NCBI GenBank assembly: GCA_002420115.1
Contig: DIHK01000038.1
Location: 1 to 28,772, forward strand
Source of the DNA: Nitrospira sp. UBA5698
GTDB taxonomy: Bacteria > Nitrospirota > Nitrospiria > Nitrospirales > Nitrospiraceae
Length of the DNA stretch: 28,772 nt
Direction of reading: 5' to 3'
A program made the position numbers and the translations under genes. The notes under the pieces were generated by a model. It worked only from the letters and a program-made list of their open reading frames with translations, was not told where the DNA came from and made no database searches. Below are positions 1 to 7,154 of this stretch, in pieces; positions within the stretch are counted from its first letter, which is position 1; the number at the start of each line of letters is the position of its first letter.

Positions 1-446
1 TTCGGATCCAGCTTGTGCCCCCAGGGATAGTGATTGTCCCCTTCGGGGCCTTTGGCCGCTCGCTCCCATTCAGCCTCGGTGGGCAAGCGCTTTCCCTCCC
101 ATTTGCAGAAGGCGTTCGCATCGGTCCAGCTCACTCCGACGACCGGCTGGTTCTGCTTGTTCAGCCGAGGGTCATCCCAGTAGGCCGGTGCAGGATGACT
201 GGTGGCCTTCATGAACTGCTTATAACGAGCATTGGAGGCTTCATATCTATCGATCCAATAGGGATCGAGTACAACCTGATGCTTTGTTTCGTCACCATGC
301 TCGTTACTTCCCATGGTGAATTCACCCGTGGGAATGAGCACCATGTCCTTACCCAACTCGGATAAGTCTGCCGCTGCCGTAATGGTGATGACCCCTACCG
401 TGACTGCCAACCCTACAGCTAATTGAGTGATTGTTTGCCTCCGCAT
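1..446 (-). CDS. Secreted SUMF1/FGE-sulfatase-domain protein (partial, C-terminus off the left edge)
   Basis: The first 148 codons of a gene reading leftwards out of the window. A signal peptide is visible (MRRQ, then a hydrophobic run ending ITAAAD). It is followed by the start of an FGE-sulfatase fold: MVLIPTGEFTMGS at about residues 36-48, the 'PYWIDRYEASNARY' strand region, and the hallmark block QPVVGVSWTDANAFCKWEG-KRLPTEAEWERAAKG at about 96-129, then YPWG. Such domains occur in formylglycine-generating enzymes and in many exported proteins with no formylglycine activity. The catalytic cysteines of true FGE lie further on and cannot be checked here, so activity is left open. A strong ribosome site (AAGGAGGGT, 451-459) sits just upstream of the ATG at 446. 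Confidence 0.85.
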   Translation of the reverse strand, partial: MRRQTITQLAVGLAVTVGVITITAAADLSELGKDMVLIPTGEFTMGSNEHGDETKHQVVLDPYWIDRYEASNARYKQFMKATSHPAPAYWDDPRLNKQNQPVVGVSWTDANAFCKWEGKRLPTEAEWERAAKGPEGDNHYPWGHKLDP

Positions 447-488
447 GTGCACCCTCCTTGGTTATCTCGATCGACCAGAGATAGTCCT

Positions 489-776
489 TTATGCTGCGGC
501 TTGAGACCCCAATGAAGAAGCTGGTGTTGCCGTTGATGAAAGCGAGCTCGATACGAGCTGGATCCGGCGATTCCTCAATATGACAGCGTCAATGACATCC
601 CCACACTGCACGCAGCGCCTTGCGCCATATCCCAGCTCGCTTGCGCAGCTCCAGAGATCAATAGAGAGGTCGTTGACTAAAAGGCCGCCGCATCTAGTAC
701 AGATGCATTGAGGCGCAGGGGGAATCCCATGGAATTCGCTGATTCTCCCGTTCATGTCTTGATTGCTTATGATCAT
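489..776 (-). CDS. Small zinc-ribbon-like protein
   Basis: A 95-residue protein with two cysteine knuckles, CTRC (26-29) followed by GG and CVQC (55-58) followed by GD, plus extra cysteines at 24 and 44. The pattern suggests a zinc ribbon with a 25-residue spacer; the C-terminal tail is Ser/Ala rich and probably disordered. I recall similar short proteins (CxxCGG ... RRCVQCGxVID) in Nitrospira genomes, but no function is known to me. The start is well supported by an AGGAGGG-type ribosome site at 785-791. It is divergent from the CarH-like regulator at 914, and its predicted promoter lies within the repeat array of that regulator, so control by that regulator is likely but inferred. Roles in DNA, RNA or protein binding are all possible. 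Confidence 0.7.
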   Translation of the reverse strand: MIISNQDMNGRISEFHGIPPAPQCICTRCGGLLVNDLSIDLWSCASELGYGARRCVQCGDVIDAVILRNRRIQLVSSSLSSTATPASSLGSQAAA

Positions 777-795
777 GGCGCCTTCCCTCCTTTAA

Positions 796-892
796 ATGTC
801 TAAGGTATGACTCATGTATGTCTAATGTATAAGCTTATATGTCCAATGTGTCAAGCGTTATGGTATAAAAATATTTGACAGACATTGGACAA
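796..892. repeat. Array of ~11-bp operator-like repeats (ATGTCYAATGT)
   Basis: Three units lie head-to-tail with exact 11-bp spacing: ATGTCTAAGGT (796-806), ATGACTCATGT (807-817) and ATGTCTAATGT (818-828). A fourth clear unit, ATGTCCAATGT, is at 839-849. An inverted copy, ACATTGGACA, is at 882-891. The array covers both predicted promoters between the zinc-ribbon gene and the MerR/CarH-like gene. CarH-family tetramers are known to bind consecutive 11-bp direct repeats, so this is a good candidate for the autoregulatory operator of the adjacent regulator. The repeats are seen directly; the binding is inferred. Confidence 0.7.
826..854 (-). promoter_or_regulatory. Predicted promoter of the zinc-ribbon gene
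   Basis: On the minus strand TTGACA (854-849) is followed after 17 bases by TATACA (831-826). The -35 is a perfect consensus and the spacing is optimal. The spacer holds operator repeat 839-849 and the -10 overlaps repeat 818-828. A repressor on the array would therefore block this promoter. Transcription would start near 819 and run to the ATG at 776. Confidence 0.55.
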
Positions 893-903
893 TTGGCTAA
901 ACT
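875..903 (+). promoter_or_regulatory. Predicted promoter of the CarH-like regulator
   Basis: TTGACA (875-880), a 17-base spacer, and TAAACT (898-903; four of six consensus bases). The inverted operator copy (882-891) sits inside the spacer, where MerR-family proteins typically act. The expected transcription start (about 910) is only a few bases before the ATG at 914, so the message would be leaderless or nearly so. Confidence 0.5.
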
Positions 904-913
904 TTAGAAAAGT

Positions 914-1831
914 ATGAATAAATATAGAATTCATAGAGTTGCGAAATTGACAGGGCTGTCGAAAGATGTGATTCGGGTGTGGGAGCGTCGATATAGTCTT
1001 GTCAAACCTTCACGAAGCGCCAATCGCTATCGGGAATACAGCGATGAGGACGTCTCTCTCTTCCGTTTTCTAAAAGAGGAGTTGGATCGCGGTCAGACCA
1101 TCGGTGGACTTGCGATGGAAGGGCGAGATTCGCTGCTTCAACGGATGCGGGCAAGCTCAATCCCGAAACAGCAGGAGCTTACTCCCCATAGTTCGTTGCT
1201 CGACGAACTGATCTCCAGACTCGATCCGCTGGATAAGAGCCGGTTCGAACTGCAACTGAATGCGGCGATTGCCGTGATCCCTTTCGAAGAAGCCGTGCAG
1301 CGCATTCTTCTCCCCTTACAGCGACGGGTGGGAGAACTGTGGCATGAAGGACGGGTCAATATCGCCGTGGAACATTACGTGACGAAGATCATCCAGCAGA
1401 AACTCTTTGCGGTGATGAATCAGCTACCTGCCAATGACTTCGGCCCACGCGTGGTCATTGCCTGCCCCACAGGCGAGTATCACGAAATCGGCGCTCAAGC
1501 TGTTACCTACCTTGCCGCCTCACGCGGTTGTCATGTGTATTACCTCGGGCCTAATCTTCCCCTCACGGATTTGGAGGCGTTGTGCGATCGGGTGCATCCC
1601 GACTTGATTCTCTTGTCCTTGACGGAATCAAAATCGAACGAAGAGGCAGCTCACTTGCTCCATGAATTACGAACACTCTCTCAGCGCTGGCATGTGGCCG
1701 TAGGCGGGAAAGGTGCCTGTGCCATGGAGCATCTCTTAGAAAATACGGGGATTGAACTCCTTGATGACCTCGGCGCCCTCCACAACCGTCTTGCTACTCT
1801 TGCTTCCACCCATCAGCGCGCGTTTCATTGA
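914..1831 (+). CDS. MerR-family regulator with cobalamin-binding domain (CarH/LitR type)
   Basis: A 305-residue regulator. An N-terminal MerR helix-turn-helix (about 3-48: 'YRIHRVAKLTGLSKDVIRVW...RRY', then the NRYREYSDEDV wing) is joined to a four-helix cobalamin cap (about 95-170) and a Rossmann B12 domain (about 178-290). The two hallmark motifs of B12 photoreceptors are present: Wx9EH (W143, E153, H154) and ExHxxG (E188, H190, G193), where the His ligates cobalt from below. In the characterised family, adenosylcobalamin in the dark gives a DNA-binding tetramer, and light breaks the Co-C bond and releases DNA. No strong ribosome site is seen; the message may be leaderless. It converges on ttcA, 17 bases away. 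Typical targets are carotenoid or light-stress genes; here the only obvious partner is the divergent zinc-ribbon gene. Confidence 0.9.
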   Translation: MNKYRIHRVAKLTGLSKDVIRVWERRYSLVKPSRSANRYREYSDEDVSLFRFLKEELDRGQTIGGLAMEGRDSLLQRMRASSIPKQQELTPHSSLLDELISRLDPLDKSRFELQLNAAIAVIPFEEAVQRILLPLQRRVGELWHEGRVNIAVEHYVTKIIQQKLFAVMNQLPANDFGPRVVIACPTGEYHEIGAQAVTYLAASRGCHVYYLGPNLPLTDLEALCDRVHPDLILLSLTESKSNEEAAHLLHELRTLSQRWHVAVGGKGACAMEHLLENTGIELLDDLGALHNRLATLASTHQRAFH

Positions 1832-1848
1832 CCCTGATCGACCAGGCC

Positions 1849-2754
1849 TCACGGTAACAAGAGAGTCCCATCGAGATTCTGATGCGATTCCGGCTCTTGG
1901 TCCAACCACGCATCACCCTCGGCTTCATCAGGTTGAACGCCGTTCATGGATGACAACGACCTAAAATCAAAGAGGCGTTGATCCATCAACAGCGATGGTG
2001 CCACATTCGCCACCGCTGCGGCGATGCTGTCGGAACAGCCGTGGGATCCTCGCTCCCACTCCTGGAGAAAGGCTTTAACCTTTTTACGCTTCAAGTCCTC
2101 TTGAGAACCGCAAAGGTCGCAGGGAATGATAGGGAAGCCTCTCAACTCCGCGTAGCGCGCGAGGTCCACCTCTTTGACGAAGGCCAATGGGCGAATGACG
2201 AGATGCCGGCCGTCTTTCGACCGCAGCTTCGGGGGCATAGCCTTGAGTTTGCCGGCATAAAACAGATTCAAGAACAAGGTTTCAATAATATCGTCACGGT
2301 GATGACCTAACGCAATCTTCGTGGCGCCAAGCTCACCAGCGATGCGATAGAGATGACCTCGTCGCAGACGAGAGCAGAGTGAGCAGGTCGTCTGCCCTTC
2401 GGGAATCAGGCGCTTGACGACTGAGTAGGTATCGCGCGCCTCGATATGAAACGGGATCCCTCGGCTGGTGAGATACTGTGGAAGCACCGCTTCCGGAAAT
2501 CCTGGTTGTCGTTGATCCAGATTGACCGCAACAAGGTCGAACCGGATCGGCGCCCGTTGTTGTAAGACGAGCAAGATATCCAACAAACCATAACTGTCTT
2601 TCCCTCCGGACAGACACACCATCACTTTGTCGCCTTCCTCGATGAGGCGATAGTCCGCAATGGCCTGTCCGACCGCTCGACAGAGGCGTGTTTGCATCTT
2701 CTCCGTCGCTTCGTCTAGGTTAGGGAGAGTTGTTGGACTCGGTGAATGACTCAT
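1849..2754 (-). CDS. ttcA: tRNA 2-thiocytidine(32) synthetase TtcA
   Basis: A 301-residue PP-loop ATPase of the TtcA/TtuA family. It shows the P-loop SGGKDS (49-54), the CSLC pair (C124, C127) that with a further cysteine holds the Fe-S cluster, LGHHRDDIIETLFLNLFY (149-166), and the PCDLCGSQ block (211-218) that supplies the third ligand. TtcA adenylates cytidine 32 of several tRNAs and replaces its 2-oxygen with sulfur in the cytoplasm, using an oxygen-sensitive 4Fe-4S cluster. The C-terminal ~50 residues are acidic and poorly conserved. It is divergent from the phosphatase gene at 2825, so the 70-base gap must hold both promoters; I see no clear consensus there. Confidence 0.93.
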   Translation of the reverse strand: MSHSPSPTTLPNLDEATEKMQTRLCRAVGQAIADYRLIEEGDKVMVCLSGGKDSYGLLDILLVLQQRAPIRFDLVAVNLDQRQPGFPEAVLPQYLTSRGIPFHIEARDTYSVVKRLIPEGQTTCSLCSRLRRGHLYRIAGELGATKIALGHHRDDIIETLFLNLFYAGKLKAMPPKLRSKDGRHLVIRPLAFVKEVDLARYAELRGFPIIPCDLCGSQEDLKRKKVKAFLQEWERGSHGCSDSIAAAVANVAPSLLMDQRLFDFRSLSSMNGVQPDEAEGDAWLDQEPESHQNLDGTLLLP

Positions 2755-2824
2755 AGCCCGATTGTAGCGGCCCCATTGTCTCGCTGTCGACTGCTCGGCT
2801 CAGGGAAAGGTGGACGAATCATCT

Positions 2825-3316
2825 ATGGCCCGATCAATTCTCTTTGTATGTACCGGCAATGTCTTCCGAAGCATGGCCGCTGAATATGCGTTGCGAGCTC
2901 AGCAGGAGGAACCACTCGCCTATTATGTCGAATCCGCGGGTATCGAAGCCAAGCCGCAGAAGGTCCATCCCATCATCCTCAACCGGCTGCGCCTTAAAGG
3001 CACCGACCCATCCGCACATACTCCCCGAGCGCTGACACAGGAGTTGATCCAACGCAGTGATCTCATCATCGCCATGGGTCTGGGCCATCGCGAGTTCGTG
3101 CGAAGCAAGTTTGGACTGAACGTCCCTCTCTTTAATGAAGTTGCCTTCGGTGAGGACGAACCGGTCCTTGACCTCCATGAGGCCCTCCCAAACTGGGAAC
3201 GGGATATCGTGGAGGCCCGAGAGTATGTGGAGTCGGTCATTGATCACATCTGGAACTCCATACCGGCATTGGTAGCTCGACTCCCGCAGTTTTCTGGACA
3301 ACAACCTCCCCGCTAA
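2825..3316 (+). CDS. Low-molecular-weight protein-tyrosine-phosphatase / arsenate-reductase family
   Basis: The protein opens with the family signature CX5R(S/T): C9-TGNVF-R15-S, directly after strand SILFV. 'VESAGIEA' (35-42) and the C-terminal acid region 'DEPVLDLHEALPNW' (111-124) follow, in which D116 is the likely general acid. The canonical Asp-Pro here is Asp-Leu, a deviation also met in some bacterial members. Length (163 residues) fits the family. Substrates can be phosphotyrosine proteins or, in relatives with extra cysteines, arsenate; the absence of obvious redox cysteines favours a phosphatase. A GTG five codons upstream (2810) is an alternative start. I chose ATG 2825 because it puts the P-loop at the usual position and has GGTGG about 11 bases upstream. 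Confidence 0.85.
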   Translation: MARSILFVCTGNVFRSMAAEYALRAQQEEPLAYYVESAGIEAKPQKVHPIILNRLRLKGTDPSAHTPRALTQELIQRSDLIIAMGLGHREFVRSKFGLNVPLFNEVAFGEDEPVLDLHEALPNWERDIVEAREYVESVIDHIWNSIPALVARLPQFSGQQPPR

Positions 3317-3541
3317 AGTTCAAACTGGTACGGCTTCGGACAATTTTCCTCCTCCTTTCGTGCTTCTTCAGACACATGAACGACGATCACCGACGGCATA
3401 CCATCTCAACGCTATAGTTTTTCATGCACTCTGCCGACAGGCCATAGTGGAGCCTCACAGCTTGATCTACTCTCCGTTGCAGACTACTGCAAAAGAGAGG
3501 CAGCTGTGGCTTCCGGCGTAGTCGGGTGGAGGGCCTTTCGT

Positions 3542-4603
3542 ATGGACCGCACGGTATCCGACATACTTAAGACTCCAGTCAACGACCAGGACGAAGCCCC
3601 GTGGGCATCATGGGCCGACGAGGCGCTCTTGGATCTACCCATGTGCGACTTGCACATCGGACTGAAGGGCAGTTTTGTCGAACAACCGATCGCGGAATTG
3701 AGTCGAGAACTGGAGGAGCATCGCCTGAAGTTTCGTCCACATTTCTGGCTCTCAAATGAGTGGTTTACTCCCGACGGAGTGCCCGGCATCGCCATTCCCT
3801 TTTACCTGGCTCATCCGCGATTGGCCAAACTCGAACAGACTCAGATGTTGGAAGTAGAAGGCGGGACGACCGAGTGGTGTTTGCGGATTCTCCGCCATGA
3901 AGCCGGTCACGCCATCGAGAACGCTTACAAGATCCGCCGCCGAAAGACCAGGCAAGATATGTTTGGAAAATCCTCGCAGCGGTATCCGCTCTATTACTCC
4001 CCACGGCCCTACAGCCGCAGTTTCGTTCGTCACCTGGATTTGTGGTATGCGCAAAGCCATCCCGACGAAGACTTCGCCGAGACCTTTGCCGTCTGGTTGA
4101 CGCCGGACTCGCTCTGGGAGGAGCGCTATCGAGGATGGCCGGTCCTGAAAAAACTTCGATATGTTGATGGGCTCATGAAGGAGCTCGCCGACATGCCGCC
4201 CTCTGTCACCACACGAGAAGAAGTCGACGCACTACCGACGCTGAAGAAGACCCTACGTGAACATTACGAACACAAACGTCGACATTATGGGGTCGAGCGC
4301 CACCTCCAATATGACCCCGATCTCAAACGACTCTTCTCCACCTTACCGAATCATGCCAACAAGATGAGCGCCGCCACCTTTCTGAATCGGTTCCGGCGAG
4401 AGGTCCGGAAAAAAGTTGCGAGCTGGACCGGTGAGTATCAATACACCATCGATCAGGTACTGGAGGACATGATCCAGCGTTGTCGAAAGCTGAACCTTCG
4501 CGTTCCCATGGCGGAAGAACAGGCCAAGCTCGATTTTACGATTTTACTGACGGTTCACACCATGAACTTTCTGCGAAGTGGACGGCATCGGGTGGCCCTA
4601 TGA
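3542..4603 (+). CDS. Putative zinc metallopeptidase (HExxH), coupled to an ATP-grasp ligase
   Basis: A 353-residue protein without a signal peptide. A zincin motif HEAGH (119-123) is followed 50 residues later by HPDEDFAETFAVWL (173-186), which resembles the third-ligand helix of putative zinc-binding metallopeptidases (Peptidase_Mx-like). The rest is basic and Tyr/Arg rich (RRRKTR, 132-137) and unrecognised. ATG 3542 has an ideal ribosome site (GGAGGG, 3528-3533, spacer 8); a GTG at 3506 with a weaker site would add 12 residues. The stop codon overlaps the ATG of the next gene as ATGA, so the two proteins are translationally coupled and probably act on the same substrate. The substrate is unknown: peptide trimming next to peptide-bond formation is the inference. 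Confidence 0.75.
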   Translation: MDRTVSDILKTPVNDQDEAPWASWADEALLDLPMCDLHIGLKGSFVEQPIAELSRELEEHRLKFRPHFWLSNEWFTPDGVPGIAIPFYLAHPRLAKLEQTQMLEVEGGTTEWCLRILRHEAGHAIENAYKIRRRKTRQDMFGKSSQRYPLYYSPRPYSRSFVRHLDLWYAQSHPDEDFAETFAVWLTPDSLWEERYRGWPVLKKLRYVDGLMKELADMPPSVTTREEVDALPTLKKTLREHYEHKRRHYGVERHLQYDPDLKRLFSTLPNHANKMSAATFLNRFRREVRKKVASWTGEYQYTIDQVLEDMIQRCRKLNLRVPMAEEQAKLDFTILLTVHTMNFLRSGRHRVAL

Positions 4604-5622
4604 AACGGCTCCGCGTGCTCGTCCTCATGCATGAAGACCTCGTCCCGCCTGAGCAGGTGACTGGGCATGATCTCACATCGGTGGCCTGGCGAACGGAATA
4701 TGACGTCGTCTCGACCCTGAAGAAGCTGGGTCATGACGTCCATCCACTCGGGGTCAAAAGTGATCTCAGCGTAATTCATTCAGCGATCGATCGGTGGAAA
4801 CCGGATATCGCCTTCAACTTATTGGAAGAGTTTGACGGCGTAGCAGTCTACGACCAACACGTGGTCTCGTATCTTGAACTCTTGCACATACCCTACACCG
4901 GCTGTAACCCCCGTGGGCTGATGTTGGCACGAGACAAGGTCCTGACTAAAAAGGTCCTGGCCTTCCATCGGATTCCCTACCCCGACTTCATGGAAGTCCC
5001 ACAGGGACGGGCCACAAAAAGGCCGAAGCAGCTTGCCTTTCCGTTGATCGTCAAGTCAGTGACGGAAGAAGCTTCGCTGGGAATTTCCCAAGCTTCGATC
5101 GTGGAAGACGACGACAAGCTGAGTGAGCGTGTCGCATTCATCCATAACAGTGTGGGAAGTGGGGCCTTGGTGGAGCGCTATATCGAAGGTCGTGAGCTGT
5201 ACGTGGGCATCATCGGCAACGGACATCTCCAAGTGCTGCCGGTGTGGGAGCTGATCATGGACAAGCTACCAGAGGACGCCAAACGCATCGCGACCGAGCG
5301 CGTAAAATGGAGCCGGAAATATCAACAGAAGTACGGCATCACCTCCCGAGAGGCTACACACCTGCCGGATGGCAAAGCTCAGGAAATTCAAGACTTAACC
5401 AAGCGAGTTTATCGTGCCCTTGGATTGAGCGGCTATGCTCGAATTGATCTGCGGATGGACGCCGATGGGCAACTCTACGTGCTGGAAGCCAACCCGAATC
5501 CTCAAATCGCCGAAGATGAAGACTTCGCCGATTCAGCCAAAGAGACTGGCTACACCTACACCGAATTGCTGCAAGAACTCCTCAACGTCGGCCTCCGCTG
5601 GCGCCCCGCCAAAGTAGCTTAA
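4600..5622 (+). CDS. D-Ala-D-Ala-ligase-like ATP-grasp enzyme
   Basis: A 340-residue ATP-grasp ligase related to Ddl. An N-terminal 'RVLVLMHEDLVPP' strand replaces the usual Ddl glycine-rich start. IPYTGCNPRGLMLARDKVLTKKVL (97-120) matches the Ddl 'PYTG...DK..tK' region, FPLIVKSV (147-154) is the ATP-binding strand, and YARIDLRMD...YVLEANPNP (279-301) carries the metal ligands (D283, E296, N298). True Ddl has EVNTLPG at the last site; here it is EANPNP, so the acceptor is probably not D-alanine. The enzyme should form an amide or peptide bond through an acyl phosphate. The start at 4600 is fixed by the ATGA overlap with the metallopeptidase. Probably cytoplasmic. Confidence 0.8.
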   Translation: MKRLRVLVLMHEDLVPPEQVTGHDLTSVAWRTEYDVVSTLKKLGHDVHPLGVKSDLSVIHSAIDRWKPDIAFNLLEEFDGVAVYDQHVVSYLELLHIPYTGCNPRGLMLARDKVLTKKVLAFHRIPYPDFMEVPQGRATKRPKQLAFPLIVKSVTEEASLGISQASIVEDDDKLSERVAFIHNSVGSGALVERYIEGRELYVGIIGNGHLQVLPVWELIMDKLPEDAKRIATERVKWSRKYQQKYGITSREATHLPDGKAQEIQDLTKRVYRALGLSGYARIDLRMDADGQLYVLEANPNPQIAEDEDFADSAKETGYTYTELLQELLNVGLRWRPAKVA

Positions 5623-5828
5623 GCTCCCCAGCAAACTTCGCTGTCAACATCCATCTCGTCGTGATCCTCACGCGTGATAGTAGCTGAGGCCACTGCACGT
5701 CCAATTCAGCCGTACCATTTCCCTCTCTTCCTTGAGCATTTCATCCCTCTATGAAATAGTGACGACACAATGCACAGTGATCCTTACTTACCCCAACTCT
5801 CGCCCCTTTTATCTGTGGAGGCATACCG

Positions 5829-6215
5829 ATGATGCCGACACGCACAACTTACCGACATGCCTTGTGGACCCCTGCCCTGCTGATCCTGGTAACCGGCTGT
5901 ACCCCGACTGTCTCCCAGGAGCAGTTGTCTCAGGAGTATCTTGGACTCGGGATCGTGTCCGGCACACTAGGTGAACAAAAACGCCTAGAGTTCCCCTCTG
6001 GAGAACTGCCTTCCTCATCTATAGTTGGGCAAGTCCAAGCCGTGGAAGGTGCCGCGTACCTGATTCGTGATCGCCAGGGAAGAGAACTCCGGATTCCGCA
6101 CGATGAGAACACCAGGATTGACCGACCAGCCCACGTGGGTGATCAGATTCAATCCTGGCTCGACCGTCACGGCCGCGCCGTGCTGATCCGAAGTCTTGAT
6201 GAAAACGGGCGATAG
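5829..6215 (+). CDS. Small lipoprotein with an OB-like C-terminal domain
   Basis: A 128-residue protein with a lipoprotein signal peptide ending VTGC (C24). After a low-complexity linker, residues ~64-125 (SIVGQVQAVEGAAYLIRD, then the strands RELRIPHDENTRI and VGDQIQSWLD, then AVLIRSL) look like a small beta-barrel of the kind found in many short exported proteins that read 'G-x-V-x-x-I-...-v-x-D-...-G-D-x-V'. Its function is unknown. The ribosome site GGAGG (5817-5821) supports ATG 5829; ATG 5832 is equally possible. A 7-bp hairpin (ATTTCAT/ATGAAAT, 5738-5757) lies about 70 bases upstream in the 206-base gap after the ATP-grasp gene. The last 77 bases of this gene are duplicated at 7296-7372, beyond the HEPN/MNT pair. 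Confidence 0.75.
   Translation: MMPTRTTYRHALWTPALLILVTGCTPTVSQEQLSQEYLGLGIVSGTLGEQKRLEFPSGELPSSSIVGQVQAVEGAAYLIRDRQGRELRIPHDENTRIDRPAHVGDQIQSWLDRHGRAVLIRSLDENGR
6138..6214 (+). repeat. Direct repeat, left copy (3' end of the lipoprotein gene)
   Basis: 77 bases beginning GGTGATCAG and ending GGGCGATA, within the last codons of the lipoprotein gene. They match 7296-7372 with a single C/T difference (TGGCTC versus TGGTTC). Identity stops abruptly on the right, at the stop codon. The two copies bracket the HEPN/MNT module. Confidence 0.9.
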
Positions 6216-6436
6216 TTTCCAGATAGCTCTGCAGAAAGCTGCCCACCTCAATTAGCCGAATCCACAGTATTCAAAATCTATGGAGCTATACCTTCCGTTA
6301 TGCGTTCATTGCCTTGTCATGAACAACCTTGGTGCGGCCTCTCTCGTGAAGATAGTCCTCGCCAATATCTGTTGCGGTTTCAGGGCTTTTGAAAATGGGT
6401 GGTCCGCAGATGGACTTGGCCAAGACGTGCATTTCG

Positions 6437-6465
6437 TTGAATTGACAGACGATCCTGCCTATACT
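6437..6465 (+). promoter_or_regulatory. Predicted promoter of the HEPN/MNT module
   Basis: TTGAAT (6437-6442), a 17-base spacer and TATACT (6460-6465, five of six consensus bases). The expected start site falls at about 6472, which is the A of the predicted ATG, so the message would be leaderless. This also explains the lack of any ribosome site before the gene. A second TTGACA at 6442 is badly spaced (12 bases) and was not used. Confidence 0.4.
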
Positions 6466-6471
6466 GCCGTC

Positions 6472-6855
6472 ATGAATCCTGATGCCCAACGGTGGCGGGA
6501 GCTCGCGCTGTATGATCTCGGGACGGCCGAGGCAATGCTGACCGCTGGACGGTACTTGTATGTGCTATTCTGCTGCCAGCAAACCGTAGAGAAGTATCTG
6601 AAAGGGTTGATCGTCGAGCGATGCGGCATCTTCCCTCCCCGCACACATGACCTCACTAAGCTGGTTCATGTGGCGAGGATCGCGCCCGATGATGCCCAGG
6701 ATCTTTTTCTCAGAACACTCACGAAGTACTATATCGGCACCCGATATCCCGAAGAAGTGAGAATACTGGCAAACGAAGCGACAAGAGACCTGGCGACACA
6801 CTTGCTCTCACAGACTAAGGAACTCCTCCAATGGCTCGAAACCTTGCCGAGATAG
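6472..6855 (+). CDS. HEPN-domain protein of a HEPN/MNT module
   Basis: 127 residues, all one helical HEPN domain: LALYDLGTAEAML (11-23), the family core 'CCQQTVEKYLKGLIVE' (34-49), PPRTHDLTKL (55-64) with the R-x-H-D-L variant of the HEPN motif, and YYIGTRYPEE (86-95). The pattern is the PF05168 kind rather than DUF86/HepT. HEPN proteins paired with minimal nucleotidyltransferases act in several cases as RNase toxins silenced by the partner through AMPylation; the HepT-type RX4HXY site is not visible here, so that mechanism is not assured. The open frame extends upstream to 6280, but the added 64 residues look unrelated to the family, so ATG 6472 is preferred. It overlaps the MNT gene by 25 bases. 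Confidence 0.8.
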   Translation: MNPDAQRWRELALYDLGTAEAMLTAGRYLYVLFCCQQTVEKYLKGLIVERCGIFPPRTHDLTKLVHVARIAPDDAQDLFLRTLTKYYIGTRYPEEVRILANEATRDLATHLLSQTKELLQWLETLPR

Positions 6856-7154
6856 AGACAGTCGTAAACCGAACCTTGTCGCTCTTACGGGAGCGCATCC
6901 CAGTCTCACAGGCCTACCTCTTTGGGTCTCAGGTCGAAGGTGTTCCCGATGAGCATAGCGACATCGACATTGCGGCCTTTAGTCCTGCTGCCGATGCGAT
7001 GGATGCCGCTACGAGGGTTGCGTTGATCGTCGATGTGGAGCGGCAAGTCGGTGCACCGGTTGAACTGCACCTATACGGAGCCAGCCAATACGCTGAGGCC
7101 CGACCTACCAATTTCTTTGGGTATCTGCTCGCCCACGGTAAGCCTATCAACTAA
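6831..7154 (+). CDS. Minimal nucleotidyltransferase (MNT) partner of HEPN
   Basis: 107 residues with the pol-beta nucleotidyltransferase signature: FGSQVEG (31-37) and SDIDIAAF (43-50), giving the two metal-binding aspartates D44 and D46. The third carboxylate is probably E78 in VELHLY. The size is that of the stand-alone MNT domains always found next to HEPN genes. In characterised pairs this protein transfers AMP from ATP to its HEPN partner and serves as antitoxin. Translation is coupled to the HEPN gene through the 25-base overlap. No transposase or integrase accompanies the pair, although the flanking direct repeats suggest it was acquired. Confidence 0.82.
   Translation: MARNLAEIETVVNRTLSLLRERIPVSQAYLFGSQVEGVPDEHSDIDIAAFSPAADAMDAATRVALIVDVERQVGAPVELHLYGASQYAEARPTNFFGYLLAHGKPIN

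Noticed and set aside
2834..3304. A 156-codon minus-strand open frame over the phosphatase gene
   Set aside because: The plus strand carries the CX5RS signature in the expected place; the reverse frame has no recognisable domain.
4480..4599. Upstream extension of the ATP-grasp protein
   Set aside because: The 40 extra residues overlap the metallopeptidase gene and look like out-of-frame translation; the ATGA junction at 4600 gives the normal Ddl-like beginning.
6280..6471. N-terminal extension of the HEPN gene
   Set aside because: The 64 extra residues lack family similarity, and a promoter is predicted inside the stretch at 6437-6465. ATG 6472 starts exactly at the first HEPN helix.
6298..6489. 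A 63-codon minus-strand frame upstream of HEPN with protein-like composition (KSPETATDIGEDYLHE)
   Set aside because: It looks vaguely like a conserved fragment, but I cannot name a family and there is no ribosome site; it may be a remnant of a lost gene.
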